Source: Priapulus caudatus (lineage: Eukaryota; Priapulida; Priapulimorpha; Priapulimorphida; Priapulidae). Taken from it: a DNA stretch of 64,000 nt. Below are positions 1 to 13,209 of this stretch, piece after piece. The position numbers and the translations under genes are program-made. The notes under the pieces are model-generated. The model was not told where the DNA came from. It searched no databases and saw nothing but the letters and a program-made list of their open reading frames with translations. Within the stretch, counting starts at the first letter, position 1. Each line of letters starts with the position of its first letter. The stretch is from assembly GCF_000485595.1 (NCBI RefSeq), contig NW_014577469.1, positions 169,654-233,653 on the forward strand. The letters are read 5' to 3'.

Positions 1-144
1 TATTTCACGCACTACCTTGATATCTACGGCTCTCGTTATTTCACGCACTACCCTGATAACTACGGCTCTCGTTATTTCACGCACTACCCTGATAACTACG
101 GCTCTCGTTATTTCATGCGATACTCTGATGTCTACGGATACCGC
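1..144. repeat. 36-bp tandem repeat, about four units
   Basis: Three nearly identical 36-bp units, each opening with TATTTCACGCACTACC, are followed by a diverged fourth. The array runs off the left edge. Because 36 is a multiple of three, the array makes an open frame with a repeated 12-residue pattern, but nothing else suggests coding. Confidence 0.85.
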
Positions 145-334
145 TCTTTTGTTGGTGCGCTGCACTCGGTCCTCGCGGGCGGGCGGGCGAGATTGCTTTG
201 GTTTGCAGCCGATAACATGAGATCGATAGAGACAAGAGTAACCCGCGCAGACACGCGTGTGATCGTGCCGTGTATACGCTTGCATGCGGCATCATCATCA
301 CATGAAGGGACTTGAATGCGACAGCAATTGTTCG

Positions 335-510
335 ACACATTACACCCTGTTTGACACGTTACACTCTGTTTGACACGTTACACGGTGTTTGTCACGTTAC
401 GCGGTGTTTGTCACGTTACGCGGTGTTTGTCACGTTACTCGGTGTTTGTCACGTTTCATAGTGTTTGTCACGTTACACGATGTTTGTCACGTTTCATAGT
501 GGTTTGCGAC
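335..510. repeat. About 19-bp tandem repeat, roughly nine units
   Basis: Units of the form TTTGTCACGTTACRCGGTG recur head to tail with substitutions. No coding potential is evident. Confidence 0.8.
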
Positions 511-1255
511 GTCTTCATAAGGTTGTCACCGTTGACAGGACGGTGTTGATGTCAAACGAAGCTCACTAAAACCTACGACCCTAACATGATCGAGTTACAG
601 TCGTGCTTGGGACAGCGTCATCGCGCGTTTGGTAATTCTATAGTCTAAGTTGACTCCACAATGATCAATTGATAGTAATCGCTAAAACGCAGCCCTAGCC
701 CTAGATCGTGACTGCCCTGAGCATTAACCATGTTTATCTATACGCTGTACCGGCTATCTTCTTCACTAATACAAGCAAGCAGTGTGTTGCGAACGCGGTG
801 GTGGCGACTATGTGGCTGTTCTCGATGAAAGATTCATTTCCCATCCAGCAGAAATCTTTGCTCTAAATGCTCAACAATACATCGCGCAACGCGCGGATCC
901 GGCGTATTATAATGTGGGCATGTAATCATTATAGCCTAAACACGCCTCGCATCTGCACGGCATCAGCGTAGCCATGATTGGCCAGCGGCGGCAGCAACTG
1001 CGAGCAAAACGAGCGCTGCGTGCGTGAATGGCAGTGCTACCGCGAGTAACACGGCACGAGATGCAAATAACCATCGAGGAGGAAAAAATACAACGCGATT
1101 TGCTGCAGCGCCGTCCGTGCGACGTAGCTGAGACAGTGGTGACATTCGGAGGTACAGGGCGCCGATGCGCCTTGTTCACTCGCGTATGAACGCAAGCAGC
1201 GTACACCACCACAGCAGCACCGACTGCGCGGCGAGCAACGATGCGCGGCGTGCCG
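511..1255. other. Unassigned sequence, no gene seen
   Basis: Mixed-composition DNA between the short tandem array and the A+C-rich array. I see no splice-compatible conserved frame, TIR or RNA gene here. Confidence 0.5.
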
Positions 1256-1259
1256 AAGT

Positions 1260-4200
1260 GCAGGACTTCACTGGACGTGCTCACACGCACACACACACGA
1301 CACAGGCGGCGCCGGCACGCCACAATTTTCGCGCCGGCCGCCGCGCGCGCGGTCGGCGCACGGCATCGCGGTACAGCACGCAGCGTACAGGCCCACACAC
1401 GCGCGCACCACGCACGAGAGCCTCGCCGGGCCCCGGGGCGCAGCACGCACCAGCAAAGACATGCGGATACACATGCCACACGGCAACGGCAGCAACAACA
1501 GAAGAACAAAAGACACCCACGACACAACAAACAACAGACGCGACGCACGCAACACGCACGACGTACGACAGCGGCACACGCACACACATCACACAGAGAA
1601 CCACACGCCACACAACACAACACAAACAAAAAAGGGTGAGGGCACCGCCGCGAAGCAGCAGCGCACGGGCACATACGCACACACGACGTACACCGCGGTA
1701 CAACACGAGCGCAACACACGCACGACGGCAGCACACCACACAACACGCAACGAAAGACACGCGAACATAAGTGCAGCACGCAAGCGCGCGCACACACACA
1801 CACTCACGACACGACGCATCGACACGACGCACGGCACAATCGGAAGACCGCGCCTCGGCCCGTACAATACACTCTGCAGCCGCGCACGCACAGCACGCAC
1901 GGCATACACACACAGGCCATGCGCCGCGCCGGGCGAGCACGCCCATACGCGCACCACGCACGTACACGAGTACACCACGCGGCACGACGGCAGCTTACAG
2001 CCAGCGCCAACACACCACACGCAACGACACAGGAGGTACCGACTTATCGAGCCCACAAAGACAGTCGATAACACAGCAAGCACGAACGCGCACACACGAC
2101 ACTGCAGACACACGACATGCACCGCACCGCACCGGCACCCGCACCGGACGCGTGCACACAGGGATCAGCAGCAAGCCGAGCCAGGTCTGGCGGCGACCCG
2201 CCGGGACGCTGTGATCGAGGCCGCCCGATGCGGTGCGCGCACCGGCAGCGGAACCACCGTCGCGCGGTCTGTCACGTACACAGGAGACGACGACACGGCC
2301 ACCACACACACACACGAACATGCACGGCGGCGCACACAACGTACACGCGTACACACACCACACGCGGACACGAAGGCACACGAACACGCACAAAGACAAA
2401 TGCGGATACAACCATGCACGGACGCCAAGCGCGGCACGACAACACACTCAGGACACATTTCACGCACGCACGCACGCAGCACGCACCACACGTACACACG
2501 ACGCAGTACGCACAACAACGCACGCACGCACGCGCGCACGACACGCTACGGCGCCGCCTGCAGCGCATACTAACGGCCACGTACAACACGCACTGACAGT
2601 ATCCGCGCGGTCGCACGCAAGCCAGCGCACGCAAACGCACGCAGCTGCACGGTTCACGCGACGCCACGAACACACAACACACGAGAACACGAACCAGCCA
2701 ACCGCACTATACCGCACACACAGTACACTGCCGTACACACCACGCGCTACTGCGCACACGACGCACACGCAACACCACAAGCGCGCCAAGAACATGCGAT
2801 ACGACATGCCGACGCATGCGCAGCACACACACACCATGCGAGACACAGCGCGCTAACGCACGGCACGGATTCACGCACGCCACAGCGCACCGACGTACAG
2901 CATCACGCAGCCAATGCACGCGACGCACGCCACGCACGCACGACGCAGCATCTGATACCACACACGAACAGCACACCGACGCAGCATACGGCGCACACAC
3001 GTACACGCGTACATTCACGGCCACACGGCGTACAGGTAGCGACCGCACACGCGTGACACATGCAGCGCGCCATCACTGCACCCGCAGCACGAACACGCAC
3101 AAAGACATGGCGGATACACACATCCCAGCACGTCAAGCGCACTACACACACACACACTCCAGCGACAGCAAGAGCCGACGAGCGCCAGCGGCATCAGCGC
3201 AGGCACGCACGCACACACGACGGGCGCCACTGGCACGCACGCAGACGCACGCACGTACACAACACTGGCAGCGCACGCACACAGCGTTAGCGAACGGCAC
3301 GGCAACGTACGCACGCATTCGCAACGACACAGCACGGCACCAGCAGCTGCACAGCACGCCACACACAGCACACACGCTAAACACACGCACGCACATACGC
3401 GCACGTACACTACACGCGTACAACACTGGCACGCACGGCCGCGACGGTGAAGGTCGTGGTCCGCACGCAACGCAACCCGACGCACGCGGCCGGGTCGCCA
3501 TGCTGCCCGCACGGGGAGGCGGGGCTGCAAGACGGCGAGCTGCCACAACAGCACAAACAACCAGGCAGCATGACGCGCACACTACTGGTACAGCGCGTAC
3601 ACAGCAACCCGCCACACGCGTACGCTCAGCGCGGCAGCTACAGACGCCCACGACACGCAACGGCATTCAAAAGACATGCGAATAGCACATCCACGCAGAT
3701 GCCGCAACACACACACTTCTTTTAGATCATGCACGCACGGCACGCCGACGCACGTGACACAGAACGCGGGCGCGAGCTGCTTTTGACCGGCGCCTCGCCG
3801 GACATCGTGCCCGCGGTCGGCACACAGCGCAATGCGGATACACCACGAACATCACGCGCAGCAGCGCTCACCACTGCGCACACACACGTAGCACACCGCG
3901 CCACACGCGCACAGTGCAGACGCTACACGTGAAGCACACAGCACAACGCACAATAACGATGGCGAGATCACAGTCCCTCCTACGCAAGCGGCCCACAGCA
4001 TACACTGCAGAACACGGCACGCATCGCACGCACGCAACACGCGACGCACCGCGCACGCAGCCGCACGTATGCACGCACGCACGCGACCGCACGCACGTAC
4101 ACACACGCAGCTGCACATGCACGGTACGACACGTCACGCACGCACCGCACGGCCGCGACAGCACGCACGGCAACGTATCACGACAGCACACAGCACATGA

Positions 4201-4860
4201 ACACTACGTAACACACGCACGCACGATCGCCGCACACCTGCATCACGTACACCAGGCTTACACAATCGCAAGCACGCACGTACACATCGCACGAGCACAC
4301 ACCAGTCAAAGACATGCCGATACACATTGCATCAACGCACAGCGCGCACAAGCACACACTACGACACTGTTCCGGGCTTCAGACACACGCACCGCACGCA
4401 ACCAACGCACGGCACGCCACGCACCACGGCAACACACGCACGTACATCAACAGCGCACGCACGACCGCACGCACGCGCACACACACAGCCACGTACACAG
4501 CACACACTGCACACGAACGACAGCGCAAACGCACATACGCGCACACGACGTAACCGGCGTACACAAGCGCGCAGCAGCGACGCACACGCACTACACACGC
4601 ACAAAGACTGCGGATACACATGGGCACACGCAAGGCGAGCACAAGCACGACACACGAGCACACGTACGCACGCGCCGCAGCGCACGCACGCACGGCAGCG
4701 TGAACACCACAAACGTTCCCACGCACTACACGAGGTCGACCAGCACACACGAACCCACACAACACCGCGGCAGACATGGCGGTCTGGAGCGCGTCGGGTC
4801 CGGCAGGCGCGCGCGCGCGCTCCGCGCCGCGCGCACCTATTACGCGCACATACGTACCTT
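1260..4860. repeat. Degenerate A+C-skewed array (ACGCAC-like)
   Basis: About 3.6 kb in which the plus strand is made mostly of A and C, with recurring CGCACACA and ACGCACGC steps. Within it a 20-mer close to CAAAGACATGCGGATACACA recurs near 1454, 2391, 3097, 4310 and 4600, with weaker forms near 3671 and 3832, so a longer unit of roughly 300-900 bp probably underlies the array. Long open frames on both strands follow from the lack of A/T-rich stops and read as His/Thr/Arg or Cys/Val/Arg strings. They are not genes. Confidence 0.75.
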
Positions 4861-5019
4861 CTTCTTGAGGTTCTTCAGGGCGTCATAACAACCGTCCGTG
4901 GAGAAGAAGAGCCTATCTACGGTGGCTCCGAGGGCTCCTGTCACGGAGCTCAACAATGTCATCATGTCGCCATGTGCTGCTGCTCGCACTCACTCACACT
5001 CACACACTTATCACGGTCT

Positions 5020-5420
5020 CAGATGTTCAGTAATCCACACTCCCTACCTAGACTATAGAGGCGTTTGCTACTGACATCGCATTTATCAGTATATCAGATG
5101 AGCAGTAATCCACTTTCTCTCTCTTGTTTTCTCTGTCTCTACCTCCGTGCTGCTGCAACGCACTCCCTACTCAAGCTATAGCAGCGGCGCTACCGCTACC
5201 GTGGTTATTCAGTTTTCAGATGTTCATTAATCCACTTTCTCTCTTTCTCACACTACCTCCGTACTGCTGCAATACACTCCTTACGCGATCCATAGAACAG
5301 CGAGCACTGCTGCCACCGTAGTCTAGCAGTACACCGAATGTATCGGTAATCCACGTAGCAATAACAATAGCACGATTTGTACTCATCCACTCTTCTCCAT
5401 CAACATTAGTATAGCCGTTG
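5020..5420. repeat. About 120-bp tandem repeat, three or so diverged units
   Basis: Segments beginning CAGATG(A/T)KCAKTAATCCAC recur at about 5029, 5096 and 5218. Each is followed by a CT-rich run, CTACCTCCGT and a CTGCTGCAA motif. Units are diverged and no frame is conserved. Confidence 0.6.
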
Positions 5421-5744
5421 TCACAGTATTTATCAATATATCGAGGCAATCGTAGTGATCCACGCCTGCAACCTGCGCATTTGCAGGAGACGATGTTGTC
5501 ACCGTATCTATCAGTATGTGAGATGCAGTAGCAGTAATTGACACACTCCTCCCCGTGCGCTCTCTAGCAGGGAGTGAGAGTGGCTGTCATGCTAGCATGT
5601 TCCACGCTTGCAGTAAGGGTGAGAGCGATACTGCCGAGTTGCGGAGAGGGGTGAGGGGGATCGGTCAGCCCTGCTCAAGCTGTAACAGCCTCGCGTTGAC
5701 AGCCATAATAATGGCTTCCGCAGATCTAATCTCATTTACGTACA

Positions 5745-6012
5745 GCTCGGCGCTTCCTCCTCCTCGTCTTGCTCTCCTCCTCCTCCTCTTCCTCCGCGCC
5801 TCATCATCTCCTCGTCTTCCTCTAGCATCAGCTGATCGCAGGAGCGTTTTGCTAATGCACTTGTATTCACATCGAAATGTGAAGCATGGCGCGCGACACA
5901 GTCATACCATTTCTTCCGTGAGACAGATATCTCCCGAAGCTGAGAGTCAGAGAGAGGGGGAAGAGAGAAGGAGAGAGAAAGAAAAAGAGAGGGAGAGAGA
6001 GAGAATGAGAGA
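5745..6012. repeat. CT-rich and GA-rich low-complexity tracts
   Basis: A CCTCCT-type tract (about 5750-5830) and a GAGAGA tract (about 5950-6012) flank a short stretch of ordinary sequence. Confidence 0.7.
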
Positions 6013-6124
6013 GTGTAAATCGTAGCTTGTGAAGTATCTTCGTACAAGTCCTGCTAGTGTCCGACGCTCCTCCTTCTACCGGTGTGAACTAGAGCGGTTA
6101 GATTGTCTCTTCGATTCAAGCTTC

Positions 6125-6335
6125 TCCACTGACTCAGTTAATCGCTCAGTCGGTCAGTCAGTCAGTCAGTCAGTCAGTCAGTCAGTCAGTCGGTCCGTCC
6201 GTCAGTCAGCCAGTCCGTCCGTCAGTCAGCCAGTTAGTCAGTCAGTCAGTCAGTTAGTCAGTCAGTCAGTCAATCAGTCAGTCAGTTAGTTAGTCACTCA
6301 GTCAATCAGTCAGTCAGTCAGTCAGTCAGTCAGTA
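6125..6335. repeat. (CAGT)n tetranucleotide microsatellite
   Basis: About 210 bp of imperfect CAGT/GTCA repeats with occasional CGGT, CCGT and TAGT variants. Confidence 0.9.
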
Positions 6336-6659
6336 AAAGCAAAGGTAGCACGACGAATCTTTCTCTACTATCCGCTGATGCTCAATGCAGGCACTCTGGT
6401 TATTGCTGCTTGCTGCAGCCTGCTTAATCTCTGACGCTGCTTGCTGCAGTTTCTTAAATCTCTGACGGTGCTCGCCGCAGCTTCCCGGATCTCTGAGGTG
6501 GATGCGAATCCAGCCTGTTTCTGTGAGTCACGACTGATCACTGCGCAAGCATATGCGTCTGTCTGTCTCTCTCTTTCTCTCGTCGAGGCGACTCGCTTGT
6601 TAGTCTAGCGCGTAAATCCGCGCCGGATAAGAATTCTCTGATCTCAGCCTTACCCGTCT

Positions 6660-7085
6660 ACAAGATGCTGGCACTGATGCTGAGACGCTGGTACTGATGT
6701 TTGATTGATGCTGGGATGCGGGCACTAATGCTGGAATGCTGTTACTAATTCGAGAATTCTCCTACTAATGCTGTGATGCTGGTGCTGATGCTAGCATGTT
6801 GGTTCTAATGCTGGGATGCTGGTACTATTGCTAGGTTCTATAAGGATTCTGTGGTGAGAGACGCAGTTTAGTATGCGGGAATGCACTGGTGAGGATACTG
6901 GGATGCTGGGATACCGATAAAAATACTATGTTACTGCATAGGATGCTGGAAACAATTAATGATGCGGAAAGCTAATAAGAATGCTGATAGGCGGATGATG
7001 ATGCTGCGGTGCTCGGATGAGTACTGGGATGCTATACGGATACTGGGATACCTGGATTTTAGTAAGGATGCTGGGAGCACTTAAG
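6660..7085. repeat. Degenerate GATGCTGG-type repeat
   Basis: Irregularly spaced GATGCTGG, GGATGCTGGTACTAATG and GATACTGGGATGC motifs suggest an old, diverged minisatellite. Confidence 0.55.
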
Positions 7086-8034
7086 GATTCAGTGAAGCTG
7101 AGAGTTACGGTGTGGTCTGCACGCACGCTGCATCCAGCAGCTACTGGCGCAGCAAATGACTCCGCTGCCTCCCCACGGGATCGTACCAACAATCACCGGA
7201 GGACGGGGAGGATGGGAGGGGAAGGAGAGGTAGGCGGGAGGTAGTGAGTGGCAGGAGGGAGACAGGGGAAGGGAAAGGGATGAAATTAGAGACTGGTGGC
7301 GAGAGTGTGGGAGGAGGGATGAATGTAAGGAGTAGAGAGCAAACAGGGAAGAGGATGGGCGATATTTGGAGATATATAGTGTGGGTTGTCTCCCTATGCC
7401 TATATTGCCGTCTGATTCCCTCACTCTTATCTGCCCATACCCTCCTCTCTTTTTGCCTCCCTACGCCCTTCTCTGTCTCTCTTTTTATCTCTGCTTCGTT
7501 CAATCTTTCTATACATCGACCTACCCCTCTCCCGAACGTCAAAGATTGAAATTCACTGGGAAATGACAAATCGTATAGATCCAACAATTTTCAATGCTGT
7601 TTTTTCTGAACATCTGTACACGACACAGAGCGATCGTTGAGGCAGAAATCAGCTGCTCTTTCTCCAGCGATCTTAAACAGAATTTCTATAGTCGGAATTT
7701 AATGCCGAGTAGGATCACACCTGCCACGACACTATTCCACTCATAGGGAGCGCTTGTATGTCTAAAAGCTGTCAAATAGTATAGGTCGCATACACGTACG
7801 AGTTTTCTTATGTCGGGACCTATTCACCACTTATAGCACATGTTGGAGTCTCGCATGGTACGGTATATCTGCGGCAATAGCATGGCCGTGTAATGCCGAG
7901 TCACAACGTCGTACTGGCTCTTACAATAACTTTATCTGCAAGGTCGAGCATACATAGTAGCTACGGTCTCAGCACTGTGTAATGCTAGCAGACGTTTCTC
8001 GTGTGCCTCATCTCTTCCAAATCTTCTAATTTCT
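7086..8034. other. Unassigned, with a G-rich then C/T-rich stretch
   Basis: Positions 7195-7360 are G-rich (GGGAGG, AGGGAA) and 7400-7540 are C/T-rich, giving mirror open frames on both strands. Nothing recognisable in the rest. Confidence 0.45.
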
Positions 8035-8600
8035 TTAACCTCCTCCTCTCCCAGCCTTCTACTCCAACAGCACCCTCATCCGTCCAGCCTCCTCCTCCCC
8101 CAACTGTTTTATCCCTAGGCTTTTCATCTCTCTAGCCTCCTCCCTAGTCCTCCGTCTCCCAGCCTCTACATCCCTAGGTCCCCTGCTTCCCAACCTCCTC
8201 ATCCTTCCAGCCTCCTCTTCCCCAACTGTTTTATCCCTAGGCTTTTCATCTCTCTAGCCTCCTCCCTAGTCCTCCGCCTCCCAGCCTCTACATCCCTAGG
8301 TCCCCTGCTTCCCAACCTCCTCATCCTTCCAGCCCCCTAATCGCTAGTCCTTTGTTTTCCAACCTCCTAATCCCTGGGTCCTTGCTTTCCAACCTCCTCA
8401 TCCTTCCAGCCTCCTCATCGCTAGTCCTTTATTTCCCAACCTCCTAATCCCTAGGTCCCTGCTTCCCAACCTCCTCATCCTTCCAGCCCCCTAATCGCTA
8501 GTCCTTTGTTTCCCAACCTCCTAATCCCTAGGTCCCTGCTTCCCAACCTCCTCATCCTTCCAGCCCCCTAATCCCTAGCCATTTACTTCTCAACGGCTTA
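8035..8600. repeat. CT-rich minisatellite (CCCAACCTCCTCATCCTTCC units)
   Basis: Blocks of about 70-120 bp with CCCAACCTCCTCATCCTTCC, CCTAGGTCCCTGCTT and CTAGTCCTTTGTTTCC repeat four to five times, nearly identical between about 8160 and 8575. Confidence 0.75.
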
Positions 8601-8684
8601 ACTAGCATTGCATTCACAAACCTCATCAATCCTTTCCAGCCTCCTAATCCCTAGCCATTTACTTCTCAACCTTTTCTTCCCTCC

Positions 8685-9765
8685 AGTCTCCTTACCACCC
8701 CAGCCTCCTTACCGCTCCCAGCTCCTCACACCCCAGCCTCCTCACCACCCCAGCTACTCAACCACCCCACCTAACTCACCACCCCGCCCTCCTCACCCAA
8801 CCCAGCCTCCTCACTCGACCCCAGCCTACTCACCACCCCAGCCTCCTCACCACTCCCAGCCTCCTCACCACCCCCACAGCCTCGCTCACGACACCCCAGC
8901 CTATCACCACCCCAGCCTCCCTCTCCACCCCACCAACTCACCACCCTAGGCCTCCTCACCACCCCAACCTCCTCACCAACCGGCCAGCCTCTCTCACCAA
9001 CCAGCCTCCTCAGCTACCCAGCCTACTCACCACCCCAGCCTCCCCACCACCCGCAACCTCCTCAACCACACCACCTCCTCACCACTACGACCACCTCCTC
9101 ACGCACCCAGCCTCCTCATTCCATCCAGCCCTCCTCACCGACCCACCGAGCCCTCGTCACCAACCCCCAGCCTCCTCACCACCCCAGCCTCCTCACCACC
9201 CAGCTCAGTCAGCCACACCAAAACTCATCAGCAACACCAGCCTACTCACGCACCCCAGGCCTCACTCACCACCCCAGCACTCCCTCACCAGCCCCAGCAC
9301 TCCCTCAAACCACCCCAGCCTCGTCACTACACCAACCTCATCACCACACCAGCCTCCTCACCACACCAGCCTCGTCACCACCCCAGCCCCTCACCCCGGC
9401 TCAGCCTGCCTCACCACCCCAGCCTGCGTCACCACAGGCACCATCACTCATCACCACACCACCTATCCTCACCACCCCAGCCTCCTCACCACCGCAGCCG
9501 CAGCCACTCACACACACCCCCAGACCTCACTCACCACCCCACGCTCCTCACCCACCCTTTTTAAGCCCCTCCCTCACCACCCCAGCCTCCCTCACCACCC
9601 CAGCCTACTCTCACGCACCGGCCAACCTCCTCACCACCCCAGCCTCCTCACCACCCCAGCCTCCTCACCACCCCAGCCTCCTCACCACCCCAGCCTACTC
9701 ACCACCCCAGCCTACTCACCACCCCAGCCTCCCCACCACCCCAGCCTCCTCATTCATCCACCCCC
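8685..9765. repeat. About 18-bp CCTCCTCACCACCCCAG minisatellite
   Basis: More than 50 units of CCTCCTCACCACCCCAGC with many small indels. The last units (about 9620-9745) are close to identical. The middle is irregular, which may be biological divergence or sequencing error. Confidence 0.85.
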
Positions 9766-9779
9766 TCATTACACGCTCA

Positions 9780-10640
9780 GCGCGACTCTCTCACGGAGTC
9801 GGTTTAATTGGATGTTCAAATGGCAGCGGCAAACAATCAGCGAGGCTTTGCGCGGATACCTTTGTTTGAAGATCAATGAGCGCCGAATGAAGTCCGCTGT
9901 TGCTCAGCAGAGCGAGTTGTGACGATTTCTCTCGCTACAGCCGCGATGAAAGCAGCTTTACTAGATACGAGGACTGACCACTTCCCACCTCGAGTTCCGA
10001 ACGTCCGTACATACGAAACATCCCCCACTTGACGGGCGACGCTCCGTTATTCGTGCTAATGATTGCAGACGCCATCCACAAACAGCGCGACCGAACCAAG
10101 CTTCTCGAACGGATTAAGGTTACGAGCAATCGCATTACTCTAATTAGCGAAATACTGGATAGAATTATGTTCACGACCGAGAAATTGTCAGTGTATCGAT
10201 GTTACGCGTTATCTGTCGACTATAGATACTTCCAAAAATGATGCGATTTATCTTAGAATCAATATTCCGCTGTCAAATTAAGTTAAGGTCGATTATAAAA
10301 TCGTTGCTTTCAAAAAATTGTTGCTAAATTCTTATTCACTCGATATTGTTTTAATTATGAGGTTGGACAAAGGGTTAGGGTTATGGATATACTGCGGAAA
10401 ATCCATATCCACTGCAGATATTGGAAACCATTTGTTATGATAATATTGTAATTCCAATATCCGTAGTTCTAGAATATTGAAGAATACTTCAGCTGCCTTC
10501 ACACACCTAAACAACCAGAAAGAGCCGCGGACACACCGTTACTATACAGTACGTGTGATCAATATTTATAACAACCAGCTACTGCTCGCTTAACCAAACA
10601 ATAGCGTATCGAGTGTACACGAACAATGGCGACATGAAAT
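9780..10640. other. Unassigned sequence, no gene seen
   Basis: A 70-codon plus-strand frame at 10029-10241 is the only open stretch of note. It has no recognisable motif or splice context. Nothing else supported. Confidence 0.4.
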
Positions 10641-10664
10641 CTAGTAAATGCCTAGAAACGGACT

Positions 10665-10880
10665 AGTACGCATGCACGCACGCACCAGAGACGCACACGC
10701 GGCCGCCCGCACGCCCTCACGCACGCACGCACGCACGCACGCGCGCGCGCACACACACGCACGTATACGCATGCACGCTCCACCACACACACACAACACA
10801 CACACACACACACACACAACACAACACACACACACACACACACAAATCAAACACACCACACACACACACACAACACAGCA
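10665..10880. repeat. (CA)n / ACGCAC microsatellite
   Basis: CACGCA repeats grade into ACACAC runs on the plus strand. Confidence 0.9.
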
Positions 10881-10892
10881 TGCAGGAGAAGA

Positions 10893-11057
10893 GAGGAGAT
10901 GCAGAAGAGAGAGAGAGAGAGAAGAGAGATGAAGTGAGAGAGAGGAGAGAGAGCAAAGAGAGAGAGACAAGACCGGTGAAGCGGAGTTCAATGGAGGAGG
11001 AGCAGCACGGGTGCGACTGCGGGTAGACGAATGAGAATGAGAAAAGAAAAGAGCAGA

Positions 11058-11098
<41 letters not shown>

Positions 11099-11105
11099 GA
11101 GAGAG
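10893..11105. repeat. (GA)n microsatellite
   Basis: Two GAGAGA tracts (about 10900-10970 and 11055-11105) separated by about 80 bp of ordinary sequence. Confidence 0.9.
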
Positions 11106-11109
11106 ATGC

Positions 11110-12525
11110 AGGCACACGCGCGCGCACTTCACATCAAGCCGGCGTTGAACGCCACCATATATCAGGAATATAACCGCACAATAAACGAATAATTGCATGG
11201 CGCATGTACTTATATCAAAATAACCTGCGCCGGAACGCAGCGCACTCAGTTTTATTACATAGCTTTATTGCAGTATTCAATCAATGATATAGCGCGTGGG
11301 TCTGTTGAAGTCAGTGTACGCACGAACTTTGCATAGGGGAGGGTTAAAATTGGCACATTCCCTTTTGCAATTGCTGATCTTTTAAATCGTTAAAAACTAA
11401 GATAAAAAAATTCTATATATTTCAGTGGTTTATTTAATCTATTCTTCATACTCGTCTATGAAATTCGCCTTCTGAATTAAACTTAGATGAAATCGAGAGA
11501 ATCTGTTATTCATTATTGCAGGATATCTGTGTGTGTTATGACCATGCGCTGCCATCTGGTGGTGACTATCATTGTAATATATTTCATACGAAAGCTTTCA
11601 TGCGGCTACGTGGCTTAGCACTTAGTACTACGCGGCGACCCCAATGATTTTTACACACACGCAATTTCGCTCATATTAAATGTATTTTGTATGTTTTTAT
11701 TCAACATGATCACGTCACTGCTTTTATTGTATATTTGTAGCTCGTATAGGTACGTCCATGAAAAGGACGCAAAATAAAATCCACATAAATAGATACCCGC
11801 ACATGTGCCGTATATATATCGATCCGCTGCATAGCAAATACGATACACTGCAACTCGCTGTAGGGCGGCAATTTCACATGACATCTAGTTTTCGCAATTG
11901 TTAATTTATGTAATCCAGGTGATAAATATTACTGTCCTATCTCGCAACATGTCAGATCTCTCGCACCGACCCGTGCAAGCGTAGTTGTTTGCTTTAAACT
12001 TTATGTTTTTAAGCGTCGAAGAGAGAGAGGCGCGGGGTAGGCTTCACACTACACGGCTACAACGATGTGTCATTGGAGATGTTAACCCGCATGTCTTCAT
12101 CGCGCCCGCTATGCATGCAGCCCACGTACCGACATGATCTCTCACCGTAGCGCGCCTCCCGCGTGACAAACACGTAAACGTAAACACCTACCTTTGCTAT
12201 CCTGATGTGCTCCATCGTTGCCTATCATAGATTGCACGCACGTCATCTATGTCTATCGCCGCGATTGCGTAAAGCCTACGGCGAGAACTAAGGACGACGA
12301 CACACCGGATAATATCCCGCGTGTCGCATGACATTGTAGCGCCGGTGGCCGTCAAATCGTGTGATCTGCGCACGCGCGCTAGAGAATAGCAAATAATTTT
12401 ACGTTTAATTTTAATTACTGATGAACGTATTTCAGACACGCGGTGATGTTCCCAGACAGATCCAGGCGGTAAGGAGCGTTACGTCTATGCCCCATCTACA
12501 GGGCCATAAGCTGAGCAAATTCCTA
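11110..12525. other. Unassigned AT-rich sequence
   Basis: No conserved frame, RNA gene or repeat structure recognised. Confidence 0.4.
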
Positions 12526-12529
12526 AATA

Positions 12530-13205
12530 GCCAAATTGTCAACGAATGAATCAAATATATGATAGGGTTAGGCTGAAGGGATAATTGTGTTTTTGTAATT
12601 TGCAATTGTTTTTGCAATTTGCATTTTTTGGGGTGGTTACTTACAATTATTATCTAAGGTTATTTTTTATTTTGCTATTAAAATAAATGAGGCAGCGCAG
12701 GTGTAGCGGCAGGGAAATGCGCGTTTCTGCGGTCGAGGTAACATTCTAAGATCGGATTTTACCATGCACATCTTCTTCAATCATGCTCCTGTCATTTTTA
12801 AGCGCATAAGATCGACCGAAAAGCATTGCCATAGGTGGCTAAGGCGACGAGTTATCCGCGCTGTTGCTCATGTACTTTAGCCTAACGGCAGAGAATGGCA
12901 GGATGCTGCAGCCGACGTAAATATCCGACATGGATTTTACCATGCACATCTCCTTCGGGCATGTTCCTGTTTTTTTTAAACGCGTAAAATCGGCCGAAAC
13001 GCAGTTTCTTATCTGGCTAAAAGCAACGAGCAACGTTTCTTATCTGGCTAAGGTAACGAGCAACCCGCGCGCCATTGCTCATGTACTTTAGTCAGGGCTG
13101 CAGACGGGGCAAATTTCTAAGGGTGGAGGAGGAATTTTCAAGAAATAAATTACATCATGTGGGTTAGGGTTAGACTGAAGGGATAATTGTGTTTTGTAAT
13201 TTGTA
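12530..13205. repeat. Diverged direct duplications
   Basis: Two copies of a segment starting GATTTTACCATGCACATCT (about 12755 and 12931) continue through a similar 120-150 bp ending TTGCTCATGTACTTTAG. A further repeat containing CTGAAGGGATAATTGTGTTT occurs near 12573 and again near 13175. Together they look like a duplicated unit or an old element. Confidence 0.6.
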
Positions 13206-13209
13206 AGAC

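Noticed and set aside
907-3725. Long open frames of 100-370 codons on both strands
   Set aside because: They overlap in nearly all frames, encode His/Thr/Arg or Cys/Val/Arg strings, and result from stop-poor ACGCAC repeats.
10029-10241. 70-codon plus-strand ORF
   Set aside because: An overlapping minus-strand frame of similar length exists, with no recognisable motif, donor or acceptor support.
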